The notes under the pieces were generated by a model. That model had not been told where the DNA came from, did no database searches, and saw only the letters and a list, made by a program, of their open reading frames with translations. Positions 41,374 through 49,860 of a DNA stretch of 64,000 bases are shown one piece after another (the stretch's first letter is position 1; each line of letters starts with the position of its first letter). Source of the DNA: [Actinomadura] parvosata subsp. kistnae (lineage in GTDB: Bacteria > Actinomycetota > Actinomycetes > Streptosporangiales > Streptosporangiaceae); contig NZ_OOHJ01000018.1 of the NCBI RefSeq assembly GCF_900323885.1, positions 2,467,001-2,531,000 of the forward strand, read 5' to 3'. Made by a program: the position numbers and the translations under genes.

Positions 41374-41391
41374 CCTCAAGTAACCTTCAGG
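41374..41391. promoter_or_regulatory. SoxR-box-like palindrome at the soxR promoter
   Basis: CCTCAAGTAACCTTCAGG matches 15 of 18 positions of the enterobacterial soxS SoxR box as I recall it (CCTCAAGTTAACTTGAGG). It includes TAACCT (41381-41386), a -10 candidate 6 bp before the soxR ATG. Confidence 0.65.
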
Positions 41392-41392
41392 T

Positions 41393-41911
41393 ATGACCAA
41401 GGTCGCGTGGAACACCAAGGAGCTGACCGTCGGCCAGCTCGCCGAGCGCAGCGGCGTCGCCGTCTCCGCCCTGCACTTCTACGAGGCCAAGGGCCTCATC
41501 AGCAGCCGCCGCACCGCCGGCAACCAGCGCCGCTACAGCCGCGACAGCCTGCGCAGGGTCGCCTTCATCAGGCTCGCCCAACGCATCGGCATCCCGCTGA
41601 AGGTCATCAAGGACGCGCTGGCCGAGCTGCCCGACGAGCGCACCCCCACGCGCGACGACTGGGCCCGGCTGTCGGCCGCCTGGCGCAGCGAGCTCGACGA
41701 CCGGATCGAGCAGCTCCAGCGGCTGCGCGACGACCTCACCGACTGCATCGGCTGCGGCTGCCTGTCGCTCGACCGGTGCCCGGTCGCCAACCCGTACGAC
41801 CGGCTGGGCGACGAGGGGCCCGGCGCGCGGCGCATCGACACCCGGATCTGCCCGCCGCAGACCGTCTGCTGCACCGCCGCGCCCGCGTCCGCTTCTGCCG
41901 GCGGGTCGTGA
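41393..41911 (+). CDS. soxR: Redox-sensitive MerR-family activator SoxR
   Basis: 172 residues. MerR winged helix (LTVGQLAERSGVAVSALHFYEAKGLISSRRTAGNQRRYSR), dimer helix, and the [2Fe-2S] cluster motif CIGCGCLSLDRC (Cx2CxCx5C) that defines SoxR. It senses redox-cycling compounds through the cluster and activates genes with a SoxR box. A matching box covers its own start region. The C-terminal tail carries two further Cys residues (TVCCTAA). Likely targets are itself and the divergent SMP-30-like gene. Confidence 0.95.
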   Translation: MTKVAWNTKELTVGQLAERSGVAVSALHFYEAKGLISSRRTAGNQRRYSRDSLRRVAFIRLAQRIGIPLKVIKDALAELPDERTPTRDDWARLSAAWRSELDDRIEQLQRLRDDLTDCIGCGCLSLDRCPVANPYDRLGDEGPGARRIDTRICPPQTVCCTAAPASASAGGS

Positions 41912-41914
41912 GGG

Positions 41915-42367
41915 TCAGCTGGAGTTCTTGGCCGGCGGGACGATCAGCGTCGGCCGGTGGGCGTGGTGCAGCACATGGTTCGAGACGCTGCCCAGCAGCA
42001 CCGACCGCACCCCGGCCAGGCCGCGCGAGCCCGTGACGATCACCGACGCGTCGATCTCGTCGGCCACGTCCACGACCGTCTTCCAGATCGACTCGTTGTC
42101 GGCCACCGCCCGATAGGTCACGTCGCTCAGCCCGGCGGCCACCGCCAGCTCGGCGCCCTCCTTCGCGTGGTGCTCGGCCTGCGCCTTCGCCTCGTCCTCC
42201 GTGCCGGGGTCGATCGCGCCCGCGGCCAGCGGGTACTTCTTGAGCTGCACGAGCAGCGGCTCCCACACCGTGACGATCACCGTGGGCTCGGCCGTGAGGT
42301 GCTTGGCGGCGAACTCGATCGCGGCGCGCGCGTCCGCCGAGCCGTCATAGGCGACGAGGATGGTCAT
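41915..42367 (-). CDS. Universal stress protein (UspA family)
   Basis: 150 residues, a single Usp domain. The N-terminal TILVAYDGSADARAAIEFA and the C-terminal VTGSRGLAGVRSVLLGSVSNHVLHHAHRPTLIV contain the ATP-binding Gx2Gx9G(S/T) pattern. ATP-binding stress protein of the cytoplasm. Convergent with soxR, with a 3-bp gap. A GAAGGGAAGAAC ribosome-binding region precedes the ATG. Confidence 0.92.
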   Translation of the reverse strand: MTILVAYDGSADARAAIEFAAKHLTAEPTVIVTVWEPLLVQLKKYPLAAGAIDPGTEDEAKAQAEHHAKEGAELAVAAGLSDVTYRAVADNESIWKTVVDVADEIDASVIVTGSRGLAGVRSVLLGSVSNHVLHHAHRPTLIVPPAKNSS

Positions 42368-42448
42368 GGCGTTCTTCCCTTCGCTTCACGTCATCCGTTA
42401 GAGCACCGGGGCGATCACCGGCCATTCCAGGTGCCGCTGTCTGGTTGG

Positions 42449-45214
42449 TCACATGAGGTCGAGGCCGGCGAGCTGGGCGCGGCTGGCCACGTTGAGCTTG
42501 GGGAAGGCCCGGTAGAGGTGGTAGCTGACGGTCTTCGGGCTGAGGAACAGCTGCGCGCCGATCTCCTTGTTGGTCAGGCCCTTGGCCGCCAGCCGGACGA
42601 TCTGCAGCTCCTGCGGCGACAGCGCCTGGGCGGCCGGCTCCGTACCGGACGTGGTGGTGTCGCCCGTGGCGCGCAGCTCCGTCCTGGCGCGCTCGGCCCA
42701 CGGGCGGGCGCCCAGGCGCTCGAACGTCTCCAGCGCCGCCCGCAGGTGCGGGCGGGCACTACCCTTGTTGCGCTCCCTGCGCAGCCGCTCACCGAACGCC
42801 AGGTGCGTACGGGCCGCCTCCCACGGGCGCTCCCCCAAGGCATGCAGGCGAACGGCCTGCCGGAAGTGCTCCTCGGCCCGGTCCCAGCCCGGCTCCACCA
42901 GGGCGCGGCAGCGGTGCAGCACCGCCTCCGCCCACGGCAGCTCCGCCGCCAGGGCCCACTCCTCGAAGCGGCGCAACGGCTCCTCCGCCGGCAGGCCCAG
43001 CCTGGTCGCGGCCTCGACCTGGTCGGGGGCGAAGTAGACCGCCTGCATCTGGTGGCGCACCGGGCCCGCCATCGCCGCCTCGAACCGGCCCAGCGCCTCC
43101 GTGAAACGGCCCTGACCCAGGTCCAGCAGCGCCAGCGCCCACTCCGCCCAGGCCAGGTCGTTCGCGATGCGGGTGACGTCGAACCGGTCGCGGCCCCGCG
43201 CCGCCAGCTCCACGCACCTCGGCGCGTCGCCCTGGGCTGCGGCGATCCAGGCCAGCGTGCCCTCCAGGTAGCCGGCCCGGTTCGGCTGGCCCGTGTCGGA
43301 GGCCAGTTGCAGGCCCTCCGTGGCGGTCGCCACCGCGTCCCTGAACCGGCCCAGGTACAGCTCCGCCGAGGCCAGCGTCAGGTGCACGATCGGCAGCTTG
43401 CCGATCTCGCCGTTCGCGCGGCACTCCGCCGCGACGGCCGCCGAGATGTCGCGGCCGGCCTGGAAGTCGCCCACGATCGTGGCCACGAACGCGGCGTTGA
43501 TCCGCAACGCGTGCGCGCCCTCGCTGATCCGGGCGCCCGCCGCCACCAGGCCGCGCATGATCGGCAACGCGCCGGCCGGGCCCTCCCGCAGCAGCACCGC
43601 CGCGCCCGTCACCGCCCGCACCGCCGGCTCCAGACCGTCCTCCGGGCGCAGGCCCAGGGCGTGCAGGCGGTCGGCCGCCTCGGCCACCTTGGCGGGGTCG
43701 CTGAGCTGCCAGGCGTTGCGGGCGGCGTCGATGAGCATGAGCCCGGCCGCCACACGATCCCGCCCCTCCGGCTCGTCCGTGCGGTGGGCGCCGGGTGGGG
43801 TCAGGTGCTCGGCTCCGGCCACCAGCAGGTCGTGGGCCAGGTACGGGGTGCCCTCGTCGAAGGCGATCCGGGCGCGCAGCTCGGCGAGGCGGGCACGTGA
43901 GCGGGGGTCCGTGACCAGCTCGGCCGCCCGCTCCACGAGGTGCTTGGCCCGTGCCGGCTGGCCGGCGTCGGCGGCGGCCACGGCGGCCGAGGTGAGGCGG
44001 CCGGCCTTGAGCGCCGGGTCCGCCGTCAGGTCGGCGGCGCGGGCGAGGGCCGCCGCCGCGCCCGCGTTGCCGTTGCGGTCCTTGGCCCGCCGTGCCGCCT
44101 GCTCCAGCGCCTGCGCCGCCTCCTCGTCCGGGCCGGTCGCCGCGGCGGCCAGGTGCCAGGCCCGCCGGTCCGGCTGCCCCGCGAGGAGCCGGGCGAGCAG
44201 GGTGTGCACCCGCAGCCGCAGCTCGTAGCCGCCGTGCTGGTACGCGGCGGTGCGCATGAGCGGATGAGTGAACTCGACCCGGCCGCCGGCGAGCCTGACC
44301 AGTCCCGCGTCCTCGGCGGCGGCCAGGGCCGAGGCGGGCACCCCGAGCCCGTCCGTCGCCTGCCTGATCACGCCGAGGTCACCCCCGTCGGTCAGCGCCA
44401 TGACCAGCAGCGCCGTCCGCGCGTCCGGGGGCAGCTCGGCGATGCGGGAGGCGTACGCGCTCTGGATGCGCTCGGGAAGGGGTAACGGCCCACCCTCGTC
44501 AACGCCGTCATAGCCCCCGTCCGGGCCGCCTTTCAGCGGGCTGCGGCGGGTCGCCGAGCGCGGCAGCTCGCGCAGGGCGAGCGGGTTGCCGCAGCTCTCC
44601 TCCACGATCCGGTCGCGCAGCGGCGCGGCCAGGCCCGGCTCGGCGTCGGCGAGCAACTCCACGGCGCTGCGCCGGTCGAGCCCGGACAGCCGCAGCTCCG
44701 GCAGCCCCGACGCGTCGAACCCGGCACGCGCCCCGAACACCATCGCGACCCCCTCGGCGTGCAGCCGGTGCGCGGCGAACCGCAGGGCCTGCGCCGACGC
44801 CTGGTCGAGCCAGTGAGCGTCGTCCACCAGGCACAGCAGCGGCCCGTCCTCGGCCAGCTCCGCCAGCAGCGACAGCACCGCCGCGCCCACCAGGAGCTGG
44901 TCGTCACCGGCCGCCGGGCGCAACCCCAACGCGCCCTCCAGCGCGGCGGCCTGCGGCGCGGGCAGGGCGGGCAGCCGGTCCAGCGCCCGGCGCAGCAGCA
45001 GGTGCAGCGAGGCGAACGGGATCTCCGCCTCGGTCTCGATGCCGACCCCGCGCAGCACGCGCATCCCCTCGGCCCGGCGGCCGGCGTACTCCAGGAGCGA
45101 GGTCTTGCCGATGCCCGGCTCGCCCCTGAGCACGAGGACACCCGACCGTCCCTCGCGCGCCCGGTCGAGCAGCTCCTCGACGACCTTCTGCTCCCCTGCC
45201 CGCCCCCACAACAC
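42449..45214 (-). CDS. LAL-type LuxR-family transcriptional regulator
   Basis: 921 residues, the large ATP-binding LuxR layout. N-terminal AAA ATPase with Walker A GEPGIGKTS (31-39) and Walker B LLCLVDDAHWLD, a long TPR-like middle, and a C-terminal LuxR HTH (LSPQELQIVRLAAKGLTNKEIGAQLFLSPKTVSYHLYRAFPKLNV). Proteins of this kind activate antibiotic clusters or sugar use. The GTG at 45214 has a TAGGAT hexamer 6 bp upstream. It is divergent from the MacB-like ABC transporter across a 61-bp spacer with an inverted repeat, so it may control that exporter. Confidence 0.92.
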   Translation of the reverse strand: MLWGRAGEQKVVEELLDRAREGRSGVLVLRGEPGIGKTSLLEYAGRRAEGMRVLRGVGIETEAEIPFASLHLLLRRALDRLPALPAPQAAALEGALGLRPAAGDDQLLVGAAVLSLLAELAEDGPLLCLVDDAHWLDQASAQALRFAAHRLHAEGVAMVFGARAGFDASGLPELRLSGLDRRSAVELLADAEPGLAAPLRDRIVEESCGNPLALRELPRSATRRSPLKGGPDGGYDGVDEGGPLPLPERIQSAYASRIAELPPDARTALLVMALTDGGDLGVIRQATDGLGVPASALAAAEDAGLVRLAGGRVEFTHPLMRTAAYQHGGYELRLRVHTLLARLLAGQPDRRAWHLAAAATGPDEEAAQALEQAARRAKDRNGNAGAAAALARAADLTADPALKAGRLTSAAVAAADAGQPARAKHLVERAAELVTDPRSRARLAELRARIAFDEGTPYLAHDLLVAGAEHLTPPGAHRTDEPEGRDRVAAGLMLIDAARNAWQLSDPAKVAEAADRLHALGLRPEDGLEPAVRAVTGAAVLLREGPAGALPIMRGLVAAGARISEGAHALRINAAFVATIVGDFQAGRDISAAVAAECRANGEIGKLPIVHLTLASAELYLGRFRDAVATATEGLQLASDTGQPNRAGYLEGTLAWIAAAQGDAPRCVELAARGRDRFDVTRIANDLAWAEWALALLDLGQGRFTEALGRFEAAMAGPVRHQMQAVYFAPDQVEAATRLGLPAEEPLRRFEEWALAAELPWAEAVLHRCRALVEPGWDRAEEHFRQAVRLHALGERPWEAARTHLAFGERLRRERNKGSARPHLRAALETFERLGARPWAERARTELRATGDTTTSGTEPAAQALSPQELQIVRLAAKGLTNKEIGAQLFLSPKTVSYHLYRAFPKLNVASRAQLAGLDLM

Positions 45215-45230
45215 GAACGCATCCTAGTCA

Positions 45231-45254
45231 CTTGTCCGATACCGGCCTGACAAG
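45231..45254. promoter_or_regulatory. Inverted repeat between the LAL regulator and the ABC transporter
   Basis: CTTGTC (45231-45236) and GACAAG (45249-45254) are perfect 6-bp arms around 12 bp, placed between the two divergent promoters (-10 hexamers at 45221-45226 on the minus strand and 45263-45268 on the plus strand). Confidence 0.45.
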
Positions 45255-45275
45255 GGCATTCGTAGCGTTGCTCCC

Positions 45276-46004
45276 GTGAATCAGACGCGAGCGGTCGAGC
45301 TGGACTCGGTCACCAAGCACTACTCCCACGGCGTCACCGCCCTCGACGACGTGACGATCGGCTTCGCGGCCGGCACGTTCACGGCGGTGATGGGGCCCTC
45401 CGGGTCGGGCAAGAGCACGATGCTGCAGTGCGCGGCGGGGCTCGACCGGCCCAGCTCCGGGCGGGTGATCGTGGACGGGCGTGACCTGGCCCGGCTCGGC
45501 GAGCGCAAGCTGACGCTGCTGCGGCGCGACCGGATCGGGTTCGTGTTCCAGTCGTTCAACCTGCTGCCCTCGCTCACCGCCGAGCAGAACGTGGCGCTCC
45601 CGCTGCGGCTGGCCGGCCGCCGTCCCGACCGCGACCTCGTCCGGCAGAGCCTGGAGGCCGTCGGTCTTGGCGGGCGCGCCGGGCACCGGCCCACCGAGCT
45701 GTCGGGCGGGCAGCAGCAACGCATCGCGATCGCCCGCGCGCTGGTCACCCGGCCCGCCGTGCTGTTCGCCGACGAGCCGACCGGCGCGCTCGACGCCAAC
45801 ACCAGCCGGGACGTGCTGCGCCTGCTCCGCACGCTGGTGGACCGGCAGGCCCAGACCATCGTCATGGTGACGCACGACCCGGTCGCGGCCTCGTACGCCG
45901 ATCGGGTGGTGTTCCTGGCCGACGGGCGGGTGTACGGGGAGCTGCACGACCCCACCGCCGAACTCGTGTCCACCCGGATGCTGCAGCTGGAGGCGTCGTG
46001 CTGA
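45276..46004 (+). CDS. MacB/LolD-type ABC transporter ATP-binding protein
   Basis: 242 residues. Walker A GPSGSGKST, signature LSGGQQQR, Walker B AVLFADEPTGALD, and the H-loop VTHDPVAA. The FVFQSFNLLPSLTAEQNVALPL segment is typical of the MacB/LolD family. With the FtsX-like permease it forms a mechanotransmission-type exporter, possibly for peptides or antibiotics. GTG start 7 bp after TAGCGT. The stop overlaps the permease start. Confidence 0.94.
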   Translation: MNQTRAVELDSVTKHYSHGVTALDDVTIGFAAGTFTAVMGPSGSGKSTMLQCAAGLDRPSSGRVIVDGRDLARLGERKLTLLRRDRIGFVFQSFNLLPSLTAEQNVALPLRLAGRRPDRDLVRQSLEAVGLGGRAGHRPTELSGGQQQRIAIARALVTRPAVLFADEPTGALDANTSRDVLRLLRTLVDRQAQTIVMVTHDPVAASYADRVVFLADGRVYGELHDPTAELVSTRMLQLEASC

Positions 46005-48493
46005 GGATCGCCTGGTCCACGCTGCGGACGCGGTGGATGTCGTTCGCGGGCACGTTCGCCGCCCTGATGCTGGGCACCGCGCTCGTCGCGGCGCTCGGGC
46101 AGGTGCTCGCCTCCAGCATCTCCTCCCCCGACCGGGGGCCTCAGCGGTACGCCGCCGCGCCCGTCGTGGTCGTGCCCGACGGGCGCCTCACGGTGGACAC
46201 CTGGCAGGGGGGCAGCAGCGCGCCGCTCGCCGAGCCGCGCGGGCTCGACGCCGGCCTGGCCGGGCGGCTGCCCGGTGGTGTGGTGGACCGGGTGTTCCCG
46301 GCCCAGCTCGCCGGTGGGCCGCCCGCCGTCGGACGGCCCTGGTCGGCCGCCCGTACGGCGCCGCACGCGCTCGTCGCCGGACGGGCACCGGCCGCGCCCG
46401 ACGAGATCGCGGTGAGCATCGGCGCCCGGCCACTCGCTGAGCAGGGCGAGCCGGCCCAGGCGATCGCGAGCACCGCCCAGAGCACCCCGGCAGGCGAGCA
46501 GGGCGTCGGCGCTCGGGTGCGGGTGGTCACGGCCACCGGGGCGCGTGGCTATCGGGTCGTCGGGGTGACGGCGGCGGGGCCCGAAGCCGTTGTCTTCTTC
46601 AGTGACGCGCAGGCCGCCCGGCTGTCGCCGCGGATCGACGCGATCGCCTCGTGGAGCACCGTCGCCGAGGTGCGGGCCGCCGTCGGGGGCCGGGCGCAGG
46701 TGCTGACCGGCCAGGAGCGGGCTTTGCCCGATCCGTCCCGGGTCGCCGACGAGCGGGCGCGGAACAACGCGAACACCATCGCGGGCATCGCCGCCGGTTT
46801 CGCCGGGTTCATCGCGGTGTTCGTGGTGTCGTCCACGTTCGCGTTCGCGGTGGGGCAGCGGCGGCGCGAGTTCGCGTTGCTGCGCACGATCGGCGCCACC
46901 GTAAGGCAGGTGCGCCGCATGCTGTACGGGGAGGCCGTCCTCGTCGCCGTCACCGCCTCCGCGATCGGCGCGTTCGCCGGGCCGTTGGCCACCCGGCCGA
47001 TCCTCGACTGGCTGGCGTCGCTGGGGATGGCGCCCGCGTGGCTGGTGCCGTCCACGTCCGCGATCCCGTCGTACCTCGCCTTCGGCACCGGCGTGCTGGT
47101 GTCGGTGCTGGGCGTGGCCGCGGCGGCCAGGCGGGCGGGCAGCGTGCGGCCCGCGGAGGCGATGCGCGAGTCGGCGGTCGAGCCGCGCGCCATGACGCTC
47201 GCCCGCTGGATCGCGGGCCTCGCCGTGCTGGCCACCGCCGTGATCAGCATGGCCGTGAACGCGCTCGGCGACCCCGCAGGAGCCACCAACAACAAGACGT
47301 TCATGCCGGTCGTCATGCTGCTCATCGCCGCCGCCGGCCTGCTCGCGCCGGTCTTCGTCCGCCCGGTCGCCCGGCTGCTCACCCGCCCGCTCGAACGGCT
47401 GCGCGGCGCGGGCGGCACCGTGGTCGCCGCGGGGACGACGGCCTCGGCCGGGCGTACGGCGGCGACGGCCGCGCCCGTGCTTGTCACCGTGGCGCTGGCG
47501 GCGACGCTGCTCGGCGGGGCCGCGATGACCGACGCCACCAAGACGGCGCTGGAGACCGCTCCCGTCCGCGCCGACTACCTGGTGCTGCCGGCGGGCGCCG
47601 GGCTGGACCGGCAGCTCGTGGAGCGGCTGCGGTCGATCCCCGGCACGGACGTCACCACCACGACGTCCACCAGCCTCTACACGCTCGAAGGCGCCACCCA
47701 GCTCATCCAGCGGCCCGTGGCGGCCGTGGACCCGGCGGCGGTGCGTACCGCGCTGTCGATCCCGCTGCGCGCCGGCTCCCTGGACGAGCTGCGCGACGAC
47801 ACGATCGTGGTGTCGGAGACGTGGGAGCTGAAACTGGGGCAGAGCGTGCGGATCTGGCGGGCGGATGGCAGCCGGGCCACGTTCCGGGTCGTCGGCCTGC
47901 TCGGCGAGAACGCGCCCGCCGACGCGTACGTGACCGCCGCCCACACCTTCTCCGCCCTGCCCTCGGCCGCCTACGTCAAGCTGCGCCCCGGCTCCTCCGC
48001 CCCGGCCGTGCGCGAAGCCCTCGGCCAGGCCGTCGCCGGGCACAACGCCCGCGCGCTGACCAGGAGCGAGTGGGCCGCCAGCCTGGACGCCCGCCGCGCC
48101 TCCGCCAGCCGGCTCGGGCTGCTCGTGGTGCTCGCCATCATGCTCGGCTACACGGTCATCTCGCTGGTCAACACCCTGCTGATGGCCGCCTCCGACCGGG
48201 CGCCCGAACGCGGCGCGCTGCGGCTGCTGGGGGCGACGGGGCCGCAGCTCCTGCGGTACGTGGTGGCGGAGGCGCTGGTCGTGGTGGCCGTGGGGGTCGT
48301 GCTGGCCTTCGCCGCCACGGGGGTGAGCCTGCTCGGGCTGTGGGCGGCGCTGGTGCAGCTCGCCGGGCCCGTCGCCGTCGCCGTGCCGTGGCAGCCGGTC
48401 GGCGCGGTGATCGTGGCCTGCGCCGTGCTGGCGGTGCTGGCCGCCGCGCTCCCCGCCGCCCGTGTGAAGGGCGCCGCCCTCCCCAAGGGCTGA
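45998..48493 (+). CDS. FtsX-like (MacB-type) ABC transporter permease
   Basis: 831 residues. Two FtsX domains with a large outer region: N-terminal helix (MSFAGTFAALMLGTALVAALGQV), a first bundle of helices around IAGIAAGFAGFIAVFVVSSTFAFAVGQRRREFALLRTIGAT, a middle helix pair, and a C-terminal bundle (LGLLVVLAIMLGYTVISLVNTLLMA). GTG start at 45998 behind GGAGG, overlapping the ATPase by 7 bp. Probably an exporter or signalling complex for a peptide. A tandem repeat region follows the stop. Confidence 0.93.
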   Translation: MLRIAWSTLRTRWMSFAGTFAALMLGTALVAALGQVLASSISSPDRGPQRYAAAPVVVVPDGRLTVDTWQGGSSAPLAEPRGLDAGLAGRLPGGVVDRVFPAQLAGGPPAVGRPWSAARTAPHALVAGRAPAAPDEIAVSIGARPLAEQGEPAQAIASTAQSTPAGEQGVGARVRVVTATGARGYRVVGVTAAGPEAVVFFSDAQAARLSPRIDAIASWSTVAEVRAAVGGRAQVLTGQERALPDPSRVADERARNNANTIAGIAAGFAGFIAVFVVSSTFAFAVGQRRREFALLRTIGATVRQVRRMLYGEAVLVAVTASAIGAFAGPLATRPILDWLASLGMAPAWLVPSTSAIPSYLAFGTGVLVSVLGVAAAARRAGSVRPAEAMRESAVEPRAMTLARWIAGLAVLATAVISMAVNALGDPAGATNNKTFMPVVMLLIAAAGLLAPVFVRPVARLLTRPLERLRGAGGTVVAAGTTASAGRTAATAAPVLVTVALAATLLGGAAMTDATKTALETAPVRADYLVLPAGAGLDRQLVERLRSIPGTDVTTTTSTSLYTLEGATQLIQRPVAAVDPAAVRTALSIPLRAGSLDELRDDTIVVSETWELKLGQSVRIWRADGSRATFRVVGLLGENAPADAYVTAAHTFSALPSAAYVKLRPGSSAPAVREALGQAVAGHNARALTRSEWAASLDARRASASRLGLLVVLAIMLGYTVISLVNTLLMAASDRAPERGALRLLGATGPQLLRYVVAEALVVVAVGVVLAFAATGVSLLGLWAALVQLAGPVAVAVPWQPVGAVIVACAVLAVLAAALPAARVKGAALPKG

Positions 48494-48618
48494 CCTGGCC
48501 CGCCTCCGCTGACCCGGCCCGGCTAACCCCGCGCTGCCCGGGCCGAACTCCCTGTCCCGACCTGCCCAGGCTGCGTTGCCCGGGCCGAGCACCCTGTCCC
48601 GACCTGCCCAGGCTGCGC
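48487..48618. repeat. Tandem repeats after the FtsX-like gene
   Basis: Two 42-bp units start at 48535 and 48577 (TGCCCGGGCCGA then CCCTGTCCCGACCTGCCCAGG) and differ at a few bases. A shorter pair, GGCTGACCTGGCCCG and CGCTGACCCGGCCCG (about 48489 and 48507, period 18), spans the TGA stop of the permease gene. Confidence 0.75.
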
Positions 48619-48661
48619 TGGCCTGGGCAGGCTCCGCTGTGGACAGGTAGGATCCCCGACC

Positions 48662-49036
48662 ATGGCAAGCCGCATCTCCGAGCTGATCATCCCTTGTCAG
48701 GATCCGAACCGGCTCGCCGCGTTCTGGCGCGAGGTCCTCGACTTCGTCCTGCTCGACACCGAGGACGACGGCTCGGTGGAGATCGGCCCGCGGGAGGGGT
48801 TCGGCGGCCTGCAGCCGACGCTGGTCTTCAGCCCCACCACCGAACCCAAGACCGGCCCGCTGCGGATGCACTTCGACGTCAACGCCACCGACCGCGACCA
48901 GGACGAGGAGCTCGACCGCCTGCTCAAGCTCGGTGCCCGCCCGGCCGACGTCGGCCAGACCGGCGAGGAGTCATGGCACGTGCTGGCCGACCCGGAGGGC
49001 AACGAGTTCTGCCTGCTGCGCACCCGCCTGAGCTGA
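48662..49036 (+). CDS. VOC (glyoxalase/bleomycin-resistance-like) superfamily protein
   Basis: 124 residues. Two beta-alpha-beta3 modules are visible: ISELIIPCQDPNRLAAFWREVLDFVLL and LRMHFDVNATDRDQDEELDRLLKLGARP, ending in VLADPEGNEFCLLR, the classic VOC end. Metal ligands are not certain, so it may be an enzyme or a binding protein. TAGGAT (48648-48653) lies 8 bp before the ATG. Confidence 0.88.
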   Translation: MASRISELIIPCQDPNRLAAFWREVLDFVLLDTEDDGSVEIGPREGFGGLQPTLVFSPTTEPKTGPLRMHFDVNATDRDQDEELDRLLKLGARPADVGQTGEESWHVLADPEGNEFCLLRTRLS

Positions 49037-49168
49037 GCGCTCGTGGTAGCCGCGGTACCTGGACAGCCCGTCGGCTCGCCGGCAGACCAGGAATCTCCCC
49101 TGCTCGTCGCGGCTGACGACGCCCAGCACCCGGTCCTGGTCGTCGACACGTTCCACGAGCTCGGTCAC
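49034..49168 (-). pseudogene. Relic of a Nudix hydrolase gene
   Basis: From the GTG at 49168 the frame encodes TELVERVDDQDRVLGVVSR, the usual N-terminus of a Nudix protein of the isopentenyl-diphosphate isomerase-like type. It then jumps to DEQGRFLVCRRADGLSRYRGYHE, which resembles the strand before the Nudix box. About 15-20 residues seem to be missing between them, and the Nudix box itself is absent. The frame then runs into the 3' end of the VOC gene on the other strand. I take it to be a decayed remnant. Confidence 0.6.
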
Positions 49169-49232
49169 AGCGGCATGATCTCAGCTCGCGAGCTCCGGCC
49201 TTGGCGAATCTGGTCACCAGGATGTCGGAGCG

Positions 49233-49793
49233 GTGAGAAGATCTAGGGTGCTCCGAATAGCGAACGCCGTACTCGCGAGATTGCCCGAGCCCCTGCGCGC
49301 ACTCGCGCTGAAGCACAGCGAGCTGCTGAAGTTCGCGGTGGTGGGCGGAACGACGTTCCTCGTCGACAACGCGGTCTTCTACGGGCTGAAGCTCACCGTG
49401 CTGGAGCCGAAGCCGGTGACCGCGAAGATCATCGCGGTGCTCGTGGCGACGATCGTGTCCTACGTGCTCAACCGCGAATGGTCGTTCCGCACCAGGGGCG
49501 GCCGCGAGCGCCGCCACGAGGCCGCGCTGTTCTTCCTGGTCAGCGGCATCGGCCTGGTGCTCAGCTCGGCGCCGCTGTGGATCTCCAGGTACGTCTTCCT
49601 CCTGGAGACGCCGGAGGTGAGCCTGGCGACGCAGGAGATCGCCGACTTCGTGAGCGCGCAGCTCGTCGGCACGCTGGTCGCCATGATCTTCCGCTTCTGG
49701 GCGTTCAGGAAGTGGGTCTTCCCCGACGAGAAGACCCCCTCCCGCCGCCTCCGGCTGGTGTCCTCCCGTGACTCCACGGACGAGGCGGCCTGA
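49233..49793 (+). CDS. GtrA-family membrane protein
   Basis: 186 residues. Four hydrophobic helices with the GtrA pattern: ELLKFAVVGGTTFLVDNAVFYGL, KIIAVLVATIVSYVLNREWSFR, HEAALFFLVSGIGLVLSSAPL, and VSAQLVGTLVAMIFRFWAFRKWVF. GtrA proteins help move polyprenyl-linked sugars or take part in cell-wall polysaccharide synthesis. A GTG at 49233 is used; a GTG at 49248 is an alternative. Its 3' end is repeated before the convergent dnaB gene. Confidence 0.88.
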   Translation: MRRSRVLRIANAVLARLPEPLRALALKHSELLKFAVVGGTTFLVDNAVFYGLKLTVLEPKPVTAKIIAVLVATIVSYVLNREWSFRTRGGRERRHEAALFFLVSGIGLVLSSAPLWISRYVFLLETPEVSLATQEIADFVSAQLVGTLVAMIFRFWAFRKWVFPDEKTPSRRLRLVSSRDSTDEAA

Positions 49794-49860
49794 CGCCCTG
49801 GTGCCGCGCCATGCCTCATGAGGCGGCCTGACAGCCGCTAGTGCTGGGCCATGTCCACGA
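49782..49860. repeat. Two-copy repeat between the GtrA and dnaB stop codons
   Basis: GAGGCGGCCTGA occurs at 49782 (with the GtrA TGA stop) and again at 49820. The following halves also match: GTGCCGCGCCATG at 49801 and GTGCTGGGCCATG at 49841. The second lies within the end of dnaB, whose minus-strand stop is at 49838-49840. The unit is about 38-40 bp and fills the spacer. Confidence 0.75.

Noticed and set aside
45320..48871. 1183-codon minus frame opposite the ABC/FtsX genes
   Set aside because: Low-complexity Arg/Gly/His sequence without domains; the + strand genes are well formed.
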